From Lichina pygmaea (Eukaryota > Ascomycota > Lichinomycetes > Lichinales > Lichinaceae), in contig OY730171.1 of the NCBI GenBank assembly GCA_963422465.1, positions 806,001-870,000 on the forward strand: a stretch of 64,000 nucleotides of DNA. Direction: 5' to 3'. Shown here in pieces: positions 10,946 through 22,633 of this stretch (its first letter is position 1; every line of letters starts with the position of its first letter). A program made the translations under genes and the position numbers. A model generated the notes under the pieces. It was not told where the DNA came from. It saw only the letters and a program-made list of their open reading frames with translations, and ran no database searches.

Positions 10946-13613
10946 ACAAGTATTCTCTGGCCTGCGACGACTCAAACCTCCACGCGGTGCAGGCTGGGAA
11001 CCTCGGGGCAGCGATGGCAGGCAGTCTCCCAAGCTGCTTGTAGTCGCTGCACTGAGAGCTAATTGAGTCACCAGTCGAGCTGCTGGTGCCCGTGGAGCGA
11101 CAGGCCACCGGAGGTGTCGCGCAGGCACCCTGGACACCCCCGTGAAGCGACGTCAGCAGAACAGAGGACTGCGACCAAACTGGTTATGAAAACCACCCGA
11201 CGGATGTCTACCGTGTACGCTACGGCCTGAAGCCAGCCCTGCAGCTGGTGGATGTGAAGTCTAGGCATCCGACAGGGCACCTCTGGAGTAGTCAAGAGGA
11301 GTTCCATCGCGCACCCCCCCCCCCCCCCCCCCCCTAGCAGAGTCTCCAGCAGCTGATGCGTCGAGGATCTTGTTCTAGGAGGGGAGTGATATCTGCACCA
11401 CGGCATTGTTAATCAAACAGGGACTGCGTGTTCAAGAAGGCGAGCAGGTAGCCTGAAGGAAGCCCACCGCTCCAGTGCCTAAGGGCTGTGTGATAGCCAA
11501 AGTGCTGGCTTGATGGTTTTGCCTAAGGTCTTGCCACGGGTTCCCTTCAGACTGCCTGTAGACCGGGGCCGGGGCACTGGAGATTCTCTGTTCTCTGTTC
11601 AGAGAGTCTCCAGTGGGCCACCACGTACAACCGGGGCCCCACAGGCGACAGCGGGCAGATGGAGACTCCTCCCTACTTGGTTAGTGGGCTGGAAAGGCGG
11701 TCCTGCAGGTGCTGGCATGGCCTGCAGGGTCCGTAGAGCCTGCGAGGCATGGTCGGCCTCTGTACAAGAGATCTACAGAGGTAACACGAAACAGCGAGAG
11801 CTGCGGGGTGTGGCATATAATGGCAGTGACGGCAGTAGGGTCTGGGCCTACTACGAGACTGTCTATATGGCCTGAGAGGACGGAAGTGCATGCCGGTCCG
11901 TACAGAGTGCAGGCTCAGGCTGCAAATGACGGGCTCAAGGAGCAAACTGCAGTTGGAGCGTGGGCTCCGGGCTGGCAACCCGGTGCTCCGAAGCAGGACC
12001 TAGAGGTGAGTGTACACAGCAGAGCACAAAAGGCCTCAGGACTGCGGGGAAGTGTGGCAGAGACCCTGCACAGGATGTCGACTCTGCGCTATGCCTCGGC
12101 ATAGCTCAACTGTGGCTGCCGAGTGCTCGAACACGTCCACCACGGCTGCACCACCTGGGCCCACCGCCACGGAGCCGCCTTCGCGCCACACAAATACGAG
12201 TTGATGCACCTGACTTGTTCTCCAAGGCGATTCAACATGGCCGCAGGTGTCAACCTGGAGGGTATCACCAAGGCCCCGCAACCAACCCTCCGGATACTTG
12301 GCGTCCTGCTGGACCTGAAGCTCCGCTGGGGACCGCACGTGAAGCGCACAGCTGAAAGGGCAACACAGCAAAGCCGGGCCCTCTCCGCCATCACAGGATC
12401 CACCTGGGGAGCCACCTTCGACAAAGCACGGCTGATCTACAACGCCGTGGTGCGCCCGGCCATCACCTACAGAGCGACAGTGTGGAGCCCACTGGACAGC
12501 CTCCTGAGGCCAGCACACCGACACTGGATTGGAGATGCCCTCGAGCAGCAACAACAACACTGCCTGCGGTCAGTTACTGGCGGCTTCAGGGCTACCAGCC
12601 GGAAGCAGCTTGAGAGCGAGGCCGCTGTTCCCCCCCTCCGGGCGCACATGGCATGACTGCAGCTACAGGCGTGTGTCAGGATGGAAGCCTCCGGAGTCCG
12701 GACGGAGATTCAAGAGGCCTGCGAACAACTCAAGCGTCAGCTGGCCTGACGACCGGGCCGACATCACTGCGCCTACATCTCACCAGGCCAGGCGTGACAC
12801 CGCTGGGCCAAGTCAATCCTCTGGCCCCAGCGGCCACTGGAATCCACCAAGGGGTCCCTGGGCCTGCCCCCATGGGCCGACAGCCACCCCGCAGTCACTC
12901 CACCCCCAGGCACCCCCCCACGAACAGTCTGGCAGGCCCGCCTGCTATCAGAGCAATGGTGCTGGGAGAGATGGCACAAGCTCCACGGTGGGCCCCCACC
13001 GCAAATCCAGCTGCTGGACCCAGATCCTGGAGGGGGAGACAACTGGAAGCCGGACAGGATGCTGTACCGGGCATCTCTCCGGCTTTGCGCGGGCCTATCC
13101 AAGGCCCAAAGCAGCATCTTAACGCAGATGCGCACAGGTAAGATCGGGCTGGCAGCCTTCCTCTGCAGACGACAAGTCCCCGGCTTCCCGACGCTGGCTT
13201 GTTGCTGCGGAGCACAGTGGGAGACTGCCAAGCATGTTGTTCTGGAGTGCCCACGCCTGCAGCGAGTACGCCGCAGTCTTTACACTGCGGCTGCTACTAC
13301 TGACTACCAGGTGATGATCTCACGCCCGCGGCCCACCGCCGCCCTCACCTCGTGGATCCTACACCACGGAGTTCTCCCCCAGTTCTCCTGGGCCCAGGAG
13401 CAGCTGGATACTGGTTACTAACCAGTCACCCCCCACGTTCTGTAGATTACTCGAGAGGATAGCGCTGCCCGAGGCGCTGCAGGGAGAGGTTTTTTTACTC
13501 GGTTGAGTTTTCCTAGCCTAATTCTATAGTCGACCCAGCGTAGCCTAGATACACTAGCGCTAGAATGGTGTAGGAATTCAATCAATCAATCAATCAATCA
13601 ACAAGTATTCTCT
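10946..13613 (+). mobile_element. LINE (Tad1-like non-LTR retrotransposon) copy 1, 13-bp target duplication
   Basis: Bounded by the 13-bp direct repeat ACAAGTATTCTCT at 10946-10958 and 13601-13613, so the insert is 10959-13600. From about 12107 onward it encodes the part of a reverse transcriptase ORF2 downstream of the catalytic motif: HKYELMHLTCSPRRFNMA, then VRPAITYRATVW, then a C-terminal zinc motif CCCGAQWETAKHVVLECP. The coding frame is broken by in-frame TGA codons near 12654 and 12746 where copy 3 has CGG/CAG-type codons. The 3' end has an (AATC)n tail, typical of these LINEs. The 5' part (10959-12106) has no plus-strand LINE match; pieces of its minus strand may be LINE-derived, which could be a 5' inversion. 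Confidence 0.85.
11314..11334. repeat. Poly-C tract (21)
   Basis: A run of 21 C inside the 5' part of LINE copy 1. Confidence 0.95.
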
Positions 13614-13717
13614 TCCCCCCACCCCCCCTCCCTCCTTTTTCTTGATCACGACATTTCCGACTCGATCTTCTCAAAGGTCAAGAGGCTAGATTAGTTCTCA
13701 ACCGAATTCATCCCAAA

Positions 13718-13813
13718 ATGTCTCAGGAAGCCCCCACCGCATGCGCAGGTGGGGCCATGGCCGCCGCATCGAGAGCTGCCAGTGGGCGCGCGGGTGGTGC
13801 GGGAGAGGTATAG
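13718..13813 (+). CDS. Possible short ORF or first exon (31 aa)
   Basis: An ATG in a good fungal context (CCCAAAATG) opens a 32-codon frame, MSQEAPTACAGGAMAAASRA, that ends right after a possible donor GAGAG-GTATAG. A second open piece follows near 13890-13960. It could be the first exon of a small or broken gene cut by the LINE insertion just upstream, but no family is recognised. Confidence 0.2.
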   Translation: MSQEAPTACAGGAMAAASRAASGRAGGAGEV

Positions 13814-15901
13814 AGCCGGCTGTCAACTAGTTCCCATTCGGTCTAGGCTGGTTTCGATCTACATAGTCCGCGATAGTGTTGTCCACGGCCGGTAGCCTAC
13901 GGAAGCACGCCCAGACCCGCATCACCAATGAAGGTTGGACCACCACCGTCGAGGAAATGCCGAAAGGCGGGCGTTGTAAGGAAGGGTGTGATGTGTCTGT
14001 ACTGTAGGTCACTTGTGATCGGTTACTTGCTCAGTTGTTTCTTGACCGGCTCGATGCTGGTCAGTTGCAACTGAGGCAGTTCGACTGACAGGGAAACAGG
14101 ACACTCGACCCTCGATGTCTCGACATCTTTCATCCGGGCTACGGGTGACTTGAAGTGAGAAGGATTGGTCTCCATCTTGCTCGCTATCGAACTTACATTT
14201 CATTGACGACACCATATTTGGTTCTATTTATTCGTGGCAGCTGTATGCTACTACAGGCCCTTTCCTTGCTGCAGTGTAGCACACACATACACACGTCAGA
14301 TTGTACTGTTCGATCTAGAATGAGACACATCTTGTCGATCAGGATCAGGCTACTTGTCAGCGTCAGTTGTATCACTAGCTACTCGTGCAGCGTCGTACTA
14401 CATACGCTAGGCTGCATCTCTTGGATTGCTTACTAACACAACCGGCTTGTCAGCAAGTTTGTGACTAATCGGCCCTTCTTAGATGACAAATATACTACTA
14501 TTGTACGGAATACGAGTACATTCAAACCACCCTAACGGCCACGTGACAGTGATTTGGTTCAGGAAGCAAGAACTCAGTCTATCTACGTGATGCAACAATG
14601 AATCCAAGGGCATCATCATCATCATCATCATCATCGTCATAGGCATCACTACAGAATTCCCTATGGTCTTGTATGGTGTTGATGACAAGAGAGCAGCTCG
14701 CCCATCCCGTGACCGCACACTCATGCGGGACATTTGTTGGAAGCGAGGAGAGCCTAAGCCCAGCTAACAAGGTTTCAATTTTCCCGGGACGTGGACCCAC
14801 CAGCCGCTTTCCCCGCTTCTGAAGAAAAGCGGCGAGGGGCCGCGGGTGTTCTCGACCCTAAAAACAAGATTTAAAGTCATGATTATTGAATGATGGGGAT
14901 AGTGATATATTCAGGGACGCACAGGGTAAGTAGTGTACAGTCCAGTACTTGGACGCCTCAACACCATTAGCTGCATGGGAAGACTGTCAGGCATGAACGT
15001 ATGGAGACGTATCTAATCGTTTGTGGAGCTATTGAGTGAGGATATATCTCAGAAAAAGACATCACGTGACAGCGCAACCGCCCGCTCCTAACTCCACTCA
15101 AGATCGAGACTTCTCGTCCTGTTCATCGCTACTTAGGTCATGTTCCTTGCTAGATGACCTGTCTTGAAGACAATCAACCCAGATGCTTGTACGTACGGCG
15201 ATTTGAGCCAAGACCTGCCACGAGGCATGCACATTGATCCCAGTGCAAGCAGCTACTGCGCGTCTGCGGCAGCTGCATCGACAGCATGTATTGCTTCCTT
15301 CGCACTTGCATAGCTGATACTGCCACCGGCTGTGAGCAGTTTTCCTAGTCGGGTTGCATTCAATATATTCATCGGCCATCAGTTGTACGCAGGAGAAGGT
15401 ACCAACTGAGATTTCCTCCGTGACAAGTGACTGCTACCGTGCAATGAGCCCCCGACGTCGTATCGTACGGGTGTGGAGGGGTAATTTTTACTGGTAAGGA
15501 AGACTTTGCTGCTCACCAAGGCGAGAGGAGGGGCGGAGGTCATGTGGAGAGGCACGTGTTAGGGTTAAGGCACGCCTCTGGGTTAGTCGTGCCGGACGGG
15601 AAAACAGTCTTCTCGAATTATTCTCGACTCTTTTATCCTTGACCAAAGTTTTGACCCTGATGCTGCAGTATCGTCATTCATTTTCGGAATTTACCCGAGA
15701 TATTCTCGATTAGCTTTCTCCTGTCGGTACCTATGTACCTTCTTCTACTCCGTCCTCCGCCTCCAACACATGTACTTGTGACTAAACCCCAGAGGCAGAA
15801 TTACGCATTTGATCACGCGTGTCCATTTCACCTCCCTGTTCTGATCCACCCTGCAGAAAATGCCTGGTCCCACCAAAACTCGTTTCCCCTCGTGATTCGC
15901 A

Positions 15902-15925
15902 CCCCCCCCCCCCCCCCCCCCCCCC
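15902..15925. repeat. Poly-C tract (24)
   Basis: A run of 24 C in non-coding DNA. Confidence 0.95.
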
Positions 15926-15959
15926 GCTTTCCCCTTTCAGTGACTGTAAACTCGGATCG

Positions 15960-16190
15960 TCTAATTCCTCCCTCCCCCTCCCTCCTCCCTTTTTTTCTTC
16001 CTTCTTCCTCCCACATATATTCATCCCTCCCACCCGGCTCCGCACCGCCACGCAGTGCACCGCACCGCATATTCACCCCGCGGACTGCTTCTTTCCTCTT
16101 TTCTCTCCCTCCCACCTTTCTTCCTTCTCCTCGGCGTGTGTTGTGTGACTGTGTTAGGTACTTATCCCCCGTCCCTTCCCTTCCCTTTCT
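15960..16190 (+). promoter_or_regulatory. Pyrimidine-rich (CT) promoter/leader blocks
   Basis: Several CCTCC/CTTCC-rich blocks on the coding strand 400-650 bp upstream of the three-RRM start codon. CT-rich stretches are common near transcription starts of highly expressed filamentous-fungal genes. Assignment is by pattern and position only. Confidence 0.4.
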
Positions 16191-16606
16191 GCCATATCTT
16201 GTCTAGTCCATCTCTCTCGCGGCCGTCGTCGGCGTGAGCGGAACCGCATCGCGAATCCAGCATTTCTTGCCTTCGAGCGTGATCAGTGTTTCTCACGGCT
16301 CCAAGCGGCGCGGAGTTTCTATCGGTATCCTTCCAGTGCTACTCCCCTTCCATCTCGAGCGGCTGTACCTTTCGAGCGTCAGAACCGCCTGCGACAGGAG
16401 GGGATTGGGCCTCTCCTCTCGACATACTCGATAATCCTCAACATCGTCATTGAAGACCGGTCGTCGTCTCGAACTTCTACCTCGACCGCGATCCGCTATA
16501 TCGACAAGAAAGGGCATTTACATCTGGAAACGGTGTCCAAAGACCTCGGCGGAGCTTGTCGACGGGACTAGGTCCGCAGTCATCCGTCGGACCAATCTGT
16601 CCCGTG

Positions 16607-18910
16607 ATGAGCGGCTTTGGCAACTTTGAATTTTCTCAGGGACAATCGGCCGCCGAGGATAATATTGCGAACAGCCAGGCTCAGGTGCCCGCGCAGCCGC
16701 AACAGCCGGCCATGGCGTCGCAGCCCGACAATCAAGCAGTATCCTTCCAAGGTGGCGCAACCGACCCCGGAAGCGCCGGCGGTCCGCAGCCCGGTGGTGA
16801 TGGCAAGACCACTCTTTGGTCAGTGCAACCTCTGCCCCACCGTCGACTTGACCCACGTTTCGTTTGGCTCGGGACTGCTGGGCTTTGACACGCAAAGAGA
16901 CTGCTGGATGCTGACGGACCGAGCTGGCTAGGATGGGCGAGCTCGAACCGTGGATCGACGAGAACTTCGTCAGGAGCGTCTGGTTGGGTATGGGGGAGCA
17001 GGTGAATGTCAAGATGATCCGTGACAAGTTTTCTGGGTTCGCCTTTCCGCTCCGCCGGTGAAAGATGGCTTAAGGCTGACTCGGTCAACCCACAGCGTTG
17101 CCGGCTACTGTTTCGTCGACTTCACCACTCCTGCCGCGGCCGCCAAGGCGCTGACCCTCAACGGCACCTCGATTCCGAATACAAACCGTCCGTTCAAGCT
17201 GAATTGGGCCTCGGGCGGTGGACTCGCGGACCGCAGGTAAGTTAGGTCGATGCTCTTCGCGCGCTCACGTGCTCCCTCTCGAGGCGCCAAGTCACCGAGC
17301 TGACTCTTGCACGGGCTGTATCTCGACAGGGACGACCGTGGACCGGAATACTCCATCTTCGTTGGCGATCTCGGCCCCGAGGTCAACGAATATGTCCTCG
17401 TCTCGCTCTTCCAGAGCCGTTTCCCGTCGTGCAAGTCGGCAAAGATCATGACGGATCCCATCAGCGGCATGTCGCGTGGCTACGGCTTCGTTCGCTTCTC
17501 CGATGAGAGTGATCAGCAGCGCGCTCTCACCGAGATGCAAGGCGTCTACTGCGGCAATCGCCCTATGCGCATCTCGACGGCCACGCCGAAGAACAAGAGC
17601 GGCGGCGGCGGTGGCGGCGGCGGTGGTAGTGGCGGCGGTGGCGTCGGCGTCGGCGTCGGCGTCGGAGGTGGCGTTGGCGGCGGCGGTGGCGGCGCCGTCG
17701 GGCCCGGCGTGGGCATGCATATGGGTGCCAACGGGCCTGTCGGCATGTACTCGATGGGCGCGCCGCCCATGAGCTACTACGGAACGCCTCAGCCGATGAA
17801 TCAATTCACCGACCCCAACAACACGACCGTCTTCGTCGGCGGTCTCTCGGGATACGTCACCGAGGACGAGCTGCGATCCTTCTTCCAAGGCTTCGGCGAG
17901 ATCACCTACGTCAAGATCCCGCCCGGCAAGGGCTGTGGCTTTGTGCAGTTCGTGCAGCGCCACGCGGCCGAGATGGCGATCAACCAGATGCAGGGTTACC
18001 CCATCGGGAACTCGCGCGTCCGTCTGAGCTGGGGTCGGAGCCAGAACAACTCGGGCCCGGCCGGGACGCCGTATCGGCCAGCGCCACCGCCGCCGGCGTA
18101 TCCGTCCATGGGAATGCCGCCTTCCCACCCGTACGGCAACTTTGCGCCTCTCAAGGTACGCGTCTATCGAGTCACTCTTCTTGTTTCTCCGTGGCCGCCT
18201 CCGCTCCCGCCTTCTTCTCATCTTTCTCTTCCTCGCTCTCCTCCTCCCCCTGCTCCACCCCTCAGCTTCCTCCGCACTCTTGTTCATTCTCTTCTACTCG
18301 ATCGAACCCATGCTGACTCGTCCTCGTGTCATCACAGTAAGGCGCCATCGTTTCCTTACTCTAATTCTGCCCCGTTTGTGAGCGAGTCTTTCTAGTGATG
18401 CCCGTTGCTACTCTCGCGATTCAGCCTCTCTCCTGGTCTTGGTTTGTTCCACAAGGCGCCATGGTGTGGAGTATCCTGTCTCTCATGGCATTAGCGGAGC
18501 CTTTCTAGTCCCTGAAACGGCGGTCACCTGTCGTTTTCATCTTTCATTGGTTTTGGGCCATCGAGTGTCCCAATTTGTCCCTGCGTCTCTCATGTGCTCT
18601 GCTCAGAACGGGGTCGTCTTTCCTGGTGCTGCTTGCGGGCTGGTTCATATCCCCCCTTCTCTGTCGAGCCCGGATGCTTGCTTGCTTGCGTGCGCGTGCT
18701 CGCGTGAGGGCGCCGTGTCACTGTATCTACTCAGCCGTGGCTGCATTGGAAGATCAGTTCGATTGACGCCCGCGTGCATGTTTCTATATGGCCGACTGCT
18801 TTGAGTCGCGGCTGCTGTCACTCGTGCTGCGCGTCCATTGCGTTCAGTGGATGTTTCAGTCCCCCCCCCCCCCCCCTACAAGCGCCGCCTGTAGTCTGTA
18901 TTCTCATTTT

Positions 18911-18944
<34 letters not shown>

Positions 18945-19248
18945 CCTGCACTCCATCCAAGTGCTTTCCCTGATGAGAACCATCGTCAGTATCGACCCAG
19001 AAGTAAGGCGTTGCTAATCGGTGTTGCTTTGCTCCTCTAGCCCTTACGCGGCTCACCTACATCCGCCGCCGATGCCCGGTGCTGGCTATCACCAAGGACC
19101 GCCTGGAGCTCTGCCGCCGGACACACCCGGTCCCACCGAGTCGGTGTCGGTCGGTCGGATGAACGAGCTGTACTTGGCCAACAATCAAGCCGTCATGGAT
19201 CGCCTCGAGGCCGACTCGAGCGCCTACCATAGCGTCTACTCCGGATGA
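16607..19248 (+). CDS. csx1: Three-RRM mRNA-binding protein of the Nam8/Ngr1/Csx1 group
   Basis: RNA-binding protein with three RRMs; relatives bind U-rich or AU-rich mRNA and control stability or splicing. Exons: 16607-16818, 16932-17036, 17096-17236, 17330-18130 and 19041-19248 (1467 nt, 488 aa). RRM1 (MGELEPWIDENFVRSVW, then GYCFVDFTTPAAAAKAL) is split over exons 1-3. RRM2 has SIFVGDLGPEVNEYVL and RGYGFVRFSDESDQQRAL. A Gly/Val repeat follows, then RRM3 with TTVFVGGLSGYVTEDELRSF and GCGFVQFVQRHAAEMAI. The tail MPGAGYHQGPPGALPPD to VYSG is in exon 5. A stronger-looking donor at 18156 does not keep frame with exon 5; the weaker GTACGG at 18131 does. The last intron is about 0.9 kb, long for a fungus, and holds two poly-C runs, so isoforms are likely. 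The large minus-strand frame opposite RRM2-RRM3 is a shadow. Confidence 0.88.
18861..18942. repeat. Two poly-C tracts (16 and 30) in an intron
   Basis: Runs of 16 C (18861-18876) and 30 C (18913-18942) within the last intron of the three-RRM gene, upstream of the acceptor at 19040. Confidence 0.95.
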
Positions 19249-20575
19249 GAGGTCTCATCTGCTTCGCCCCCTCTCCAGTTTGGCTTTGTACCTTTGCTAC
19301 CTCTGCTACCGATTTCAACCCTGCCTGGTGCGCGGATGCCAGTGAAGCCGTCGTACGCCCCTCCGGATCTCATCCGGCGAAAGACAGCCCGGGCTGGCTA
19401 CGGTTCATACATCGGCATTCCGGTCGGCGTTCCCTCTCCTACGACCTCGTTGTTCCGCCTTGCTTCGAATCTACCCTTACAGCTGGTTCTTGTGTGACGT
19501 CTGCTAGCTCGCATTGGCAAGGCGTTACACGGGTCTCGCGGGCTCCTCTGCGTCTAGCATAGCGAGTTGACTTCGAAATGCAAGCCTTGGTCTTTCACTT
19601 TGGTCTATGAGCCTTTTCTGCCATGGTCTGCCCTCGGTGTTGATGCGAGATATCCGTGAGCGCCGTTGCCCAAACACTTGGCTGTTTACGATTTTATCTG
19701 TTGCCTGTGTCTCCCACCCTATTCTGGGACCAAAAGTTACCTCCAGCGCCTCTTGCCAGACCATTTCACCGAGCTGTTCCCCTCCATCAGCTTGGTCTTG
19801 CCTGTTTTGTACAAAGAGATTTGCTCAGCCGCGGTGGATAAACGCTTTCCCCTAAGGAGCTGTACAAAGAATTGAATCCTTTGAAACCCTGGGTTTGACT
19901 TCGCTAGCAGTCGTCTTGAAGAACCGCTACATCCCCGTTCCCTGGTCGCCACCAGCGAGGGCACCCTATTTGCCAGAGCCACCGCCTTTCCGTATTGAGC
20001 CCAGGGACCCGAGATGCTCTCCATGCGACCGAGACAGACATCTCTACATAGTGGGTGAGGGGTAAAGATCTGCTGAAGAGCAGATAATACTGTCATGCAC
20101 GCGGGTAGAAGTACCATATATCATGAAATTGAGGAGAAAAACTACGTCCATCTCGGAGACCACCCTATATCGATCGTGGCTGATTTGACCACCAATCCAT
20201 CCAATGCAGCCTCCCAAAGAAGAACCCTTCGACCTTCTGATATTGATGACAAGCATGTTCCCCTACCTTGTGCGTTTCATGGCCGCCTCAATCGGGGAAG
20301 GGGCGATGGTGGCAGAGCCTGGGCGTGTTATTGCGGCGGCGACGGCGGCAGCAGCCAGTGTTGATGTGCCGAAGCAGCAGACATCATCTATGCCTGGCCC
20401 GGGCACGACCGTGTTATATTGCCAACAGCTGCTCGTCATACGTCTGCCTTTACTTTCATTCACCTCCGACACCACCACCACCTACTTTTCCTGATGACTT
20501 GTCATCACTGCTCATCCCATCTTCGTTCCCCGTCCGAACACAACCACTGACGGTCTTTCGATCCGCTGACCCACC
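19249..20575. other. Intergenic, three-RRM gene to AT-hook gene
   Basis: About 1.3 kb containing the 3' untranslated region of the upstream gene and the promoter of the next. Overlapping short frames have no motif. Confidence 0.5.
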
Positions 20576-22633
20576 ATGAGATATCGGAACTGGGATATCC
20601 TCCTGTTCCCAGGAAACTCCAACACGCCGATCGAGGAGTTTCAAACGAGCTGCTCCATCGTGTCTGACCCTGGTGCGTATGCCCCTTTTCTGCCGACTCT
20701 CCCGCCAGCCAGACCATCGTGATGGCAGGCCCACAGGATATCCCGTGCTGATTATAGACGCGCTGCTAGATATAGCCGCACATCATGGGCTTGGTCAAGT
20801 CGACCACATGGTATCGGCACTCATGCCGATGATGACGACCTTTATCCCGAGTCAACCCGCTGGAACTCCGTTCCGCCTGTCCGTTCACAGTTGGGGCCCG
20901 CCGGATTCGTCTGCCCGAGGACAAAACTCCACGGGCGCTCCTGCATGGCCGATGTTCGAAGTTCTGCTACGTGTGAACGGCAAGTTCACAACGTGAGTGT
21001 GGCTATATATCAGTCTTTGCATGCGTCGAGACGGCATGGCCCGTTTTACTGACTGGAACAAATTCAGGGCACGCATTTTCATCGGAAATGGGAGTGGTCC
21101 TATAACCCTGGGTACGCTTCATGTTCACACCTACAGACTGGGCTTGAGATCTAATACGTTGGAGCAGATAAACCGTTCGAGAGTGAGTCTCTCTGCACTG
21201 CTTGTGCTCTGTTGGAGATGTTAGCCTTTGACCGTCAATATCCTTCTTTAGCCACCCTCTCACCTGACGAATGCCCATTGACCTTCCCGGAGTTCGACTT
21301 CAATGTTTGGGAGAAGAGCATCTCCCTAAACATTACGGGCCCTGGACGGATAAGTGCATATATCGCCGAGATCTTTGGCCGTGACGGTCGTTACGACAGA
21401 GGCCCCAACATCGTCGGGTTCTCCTTTCGATATGCGCCGCTGGGTCAGTACATTCGGCCCGCTGTAGTGGCCCCGTCCCCGACGCGGTCTTTGGCGGCGT
21501 GGCTGACACCCCAAGCAGAGCTGCTAGAATCGATGGGCATTGCCTGGCCTCCGCCCCCTCTTTGGCCTCAAATGTCTTCGCTCCCAGTGAATACAGAGAT
21601 AACCTCTGGTTCAATGGAACTAACTGGGGAACCCATCTCATTTCCACTTCATCAGGTCCAAGCACCGACGGCCTTCTGGCCTGGCCTGGATGTCATCCCG
21701 CCATCGTCCATACTTCCGGATCCATCAAATGTTCACGTGGGTCCTTGGCCCCTAGGCTCGTTCCCTGACCTTTCCACGGCATCATTCGACAACGGCGCAC
21801 CGCCGCCAGCTATGCCGCTGCAGGTGCCCGATCCCTTTGTCGAAAACGTGGGCGCCGAAGGACCGATGATGCCTTACGTGCCCGATGTCGGAGGTAATAA
21901 CGTCGGTTTCATGGAAGCCGTAGCCACCGCGAGTCTGGATCAGCCTGACACCCCAGCTTCGGTCCACAACCCCATCAACGACAATTTCCCCAGCCATCCG
22001 TGCGACTTCCGGCTCTTCTTAGAGCCGTTCGTCTGGGAGGGCGACATGCCTCTTGATGGACTGGAGCGCAAAGCTGGGCCGGAGTGCTTCGACACACTAG
22101 GTCCAAGCGCTTGTCACTATGGCGACGTGGGATCCTGGGGCGGGTCCGTGCTCCAAGACATCCCCCCGCCAAAGCCCTCGCTGGGCGGCTCCGACGAGGC
22201 CCGCACGTACGGCACCGATATGCAGATGCGGGCTTCGGCGCCTCAAAGTGAGCCGGTCCCAGTGTCTGGGAAGCGTATCCACCGGCGCAAGGCAGCGGAT
22301 GCGAATCGGGGTGGGGCTACGAAGAGAGGTGGATCCATAAAGTTGGAGCCAGGGTCCCGCATCGGCAGACGCGCGCTGGCCGACGGCACCGGCTCCCCCA
22401 CCATTACTGGCAGAAAGAGAGCGCGGCCACACGATCTGGCACCCGACAAGCTCCTGCAGCAGAGGAGGAAACGGGGTCGGCCGACAGCTGTTTCGCCTAC
22501 CAACAAAGGTGATGCAGCCTCCCTAGACGCATCGCAGGCGGTCGATTCAAAGCGGGTTCTCGCCAGCCCGCCGATCAAGAACGAGCCAAAGGATGACATC
22601 CTCACGGGTATCCGTCCGACCGCGACAGTCTGA
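20576..22633 (+). CDS. Conserved fungal protein of unknown function with AT-hook (606 aa)
   Basis: Five exons, 20576-20672, 20737-20992, 21068-21111, 21168-21182 (15 nt) and 21225-22633, give 1821 nt. The N-terminus MRYRNWDILLFPGNSNTPIE and the block TTFIPSQPAGTPFRLSVHSW resemble a fungus-specific hypothetical family that I recall from Sordariomycetes, with an N-terminal beta-rich domain of about 240 residues continuing through FDFNVWEKSISLNI and VGFSFRYAPLGQYIRP. The remaining C-terminal part is low-complexity and Pro-rich. Near residues 552-560 it has RRKRGRPTA, an AT-hook core (GRP between basics), with further basic clusters, suggesting a nuclear DNA-associated role (inference). No function is established from the sequence. 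I considered velvet proteins, but the velvet signature is absent. Confidence 0.82.

Larger units (their letters stand above)
13614..16606. other. Long intergenic stretch upstream of the three-RRM gene
   Basis: About 3 kb without a supportable gene of normal size. It holds a short possible first exon at 13718, a CAT microsatellite near 14611-14640, a poly-C run at 15902-15925 and pyrimidine-rich blocks (15960-16190) that look like the promoter and 5' leader of the gene starting at 16607. The 157-codon Pro-rich frame at 15733 lies across these tracts and is probably not coding. Confidence 0.5.

Noticed and set aside
15733-16206. 157-codon Pro/Ser-rich frame
   Set aside because: Runs across poly-C and CT promoter tracts; composition explained by them.
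17292-18287. 331-codon minus-strand frame
   Set aside because: Opposite RRM2 and RRM3 of the three-RRM gene, which has unambiguous domains on the plus strand.
20576-22633. Velvet-domain protein
   Set aside because: The block PAGTPFRLSVHSW first suggested a velvet-like fold, but the velvet signature residues are absent and the start matches a different fungal family.
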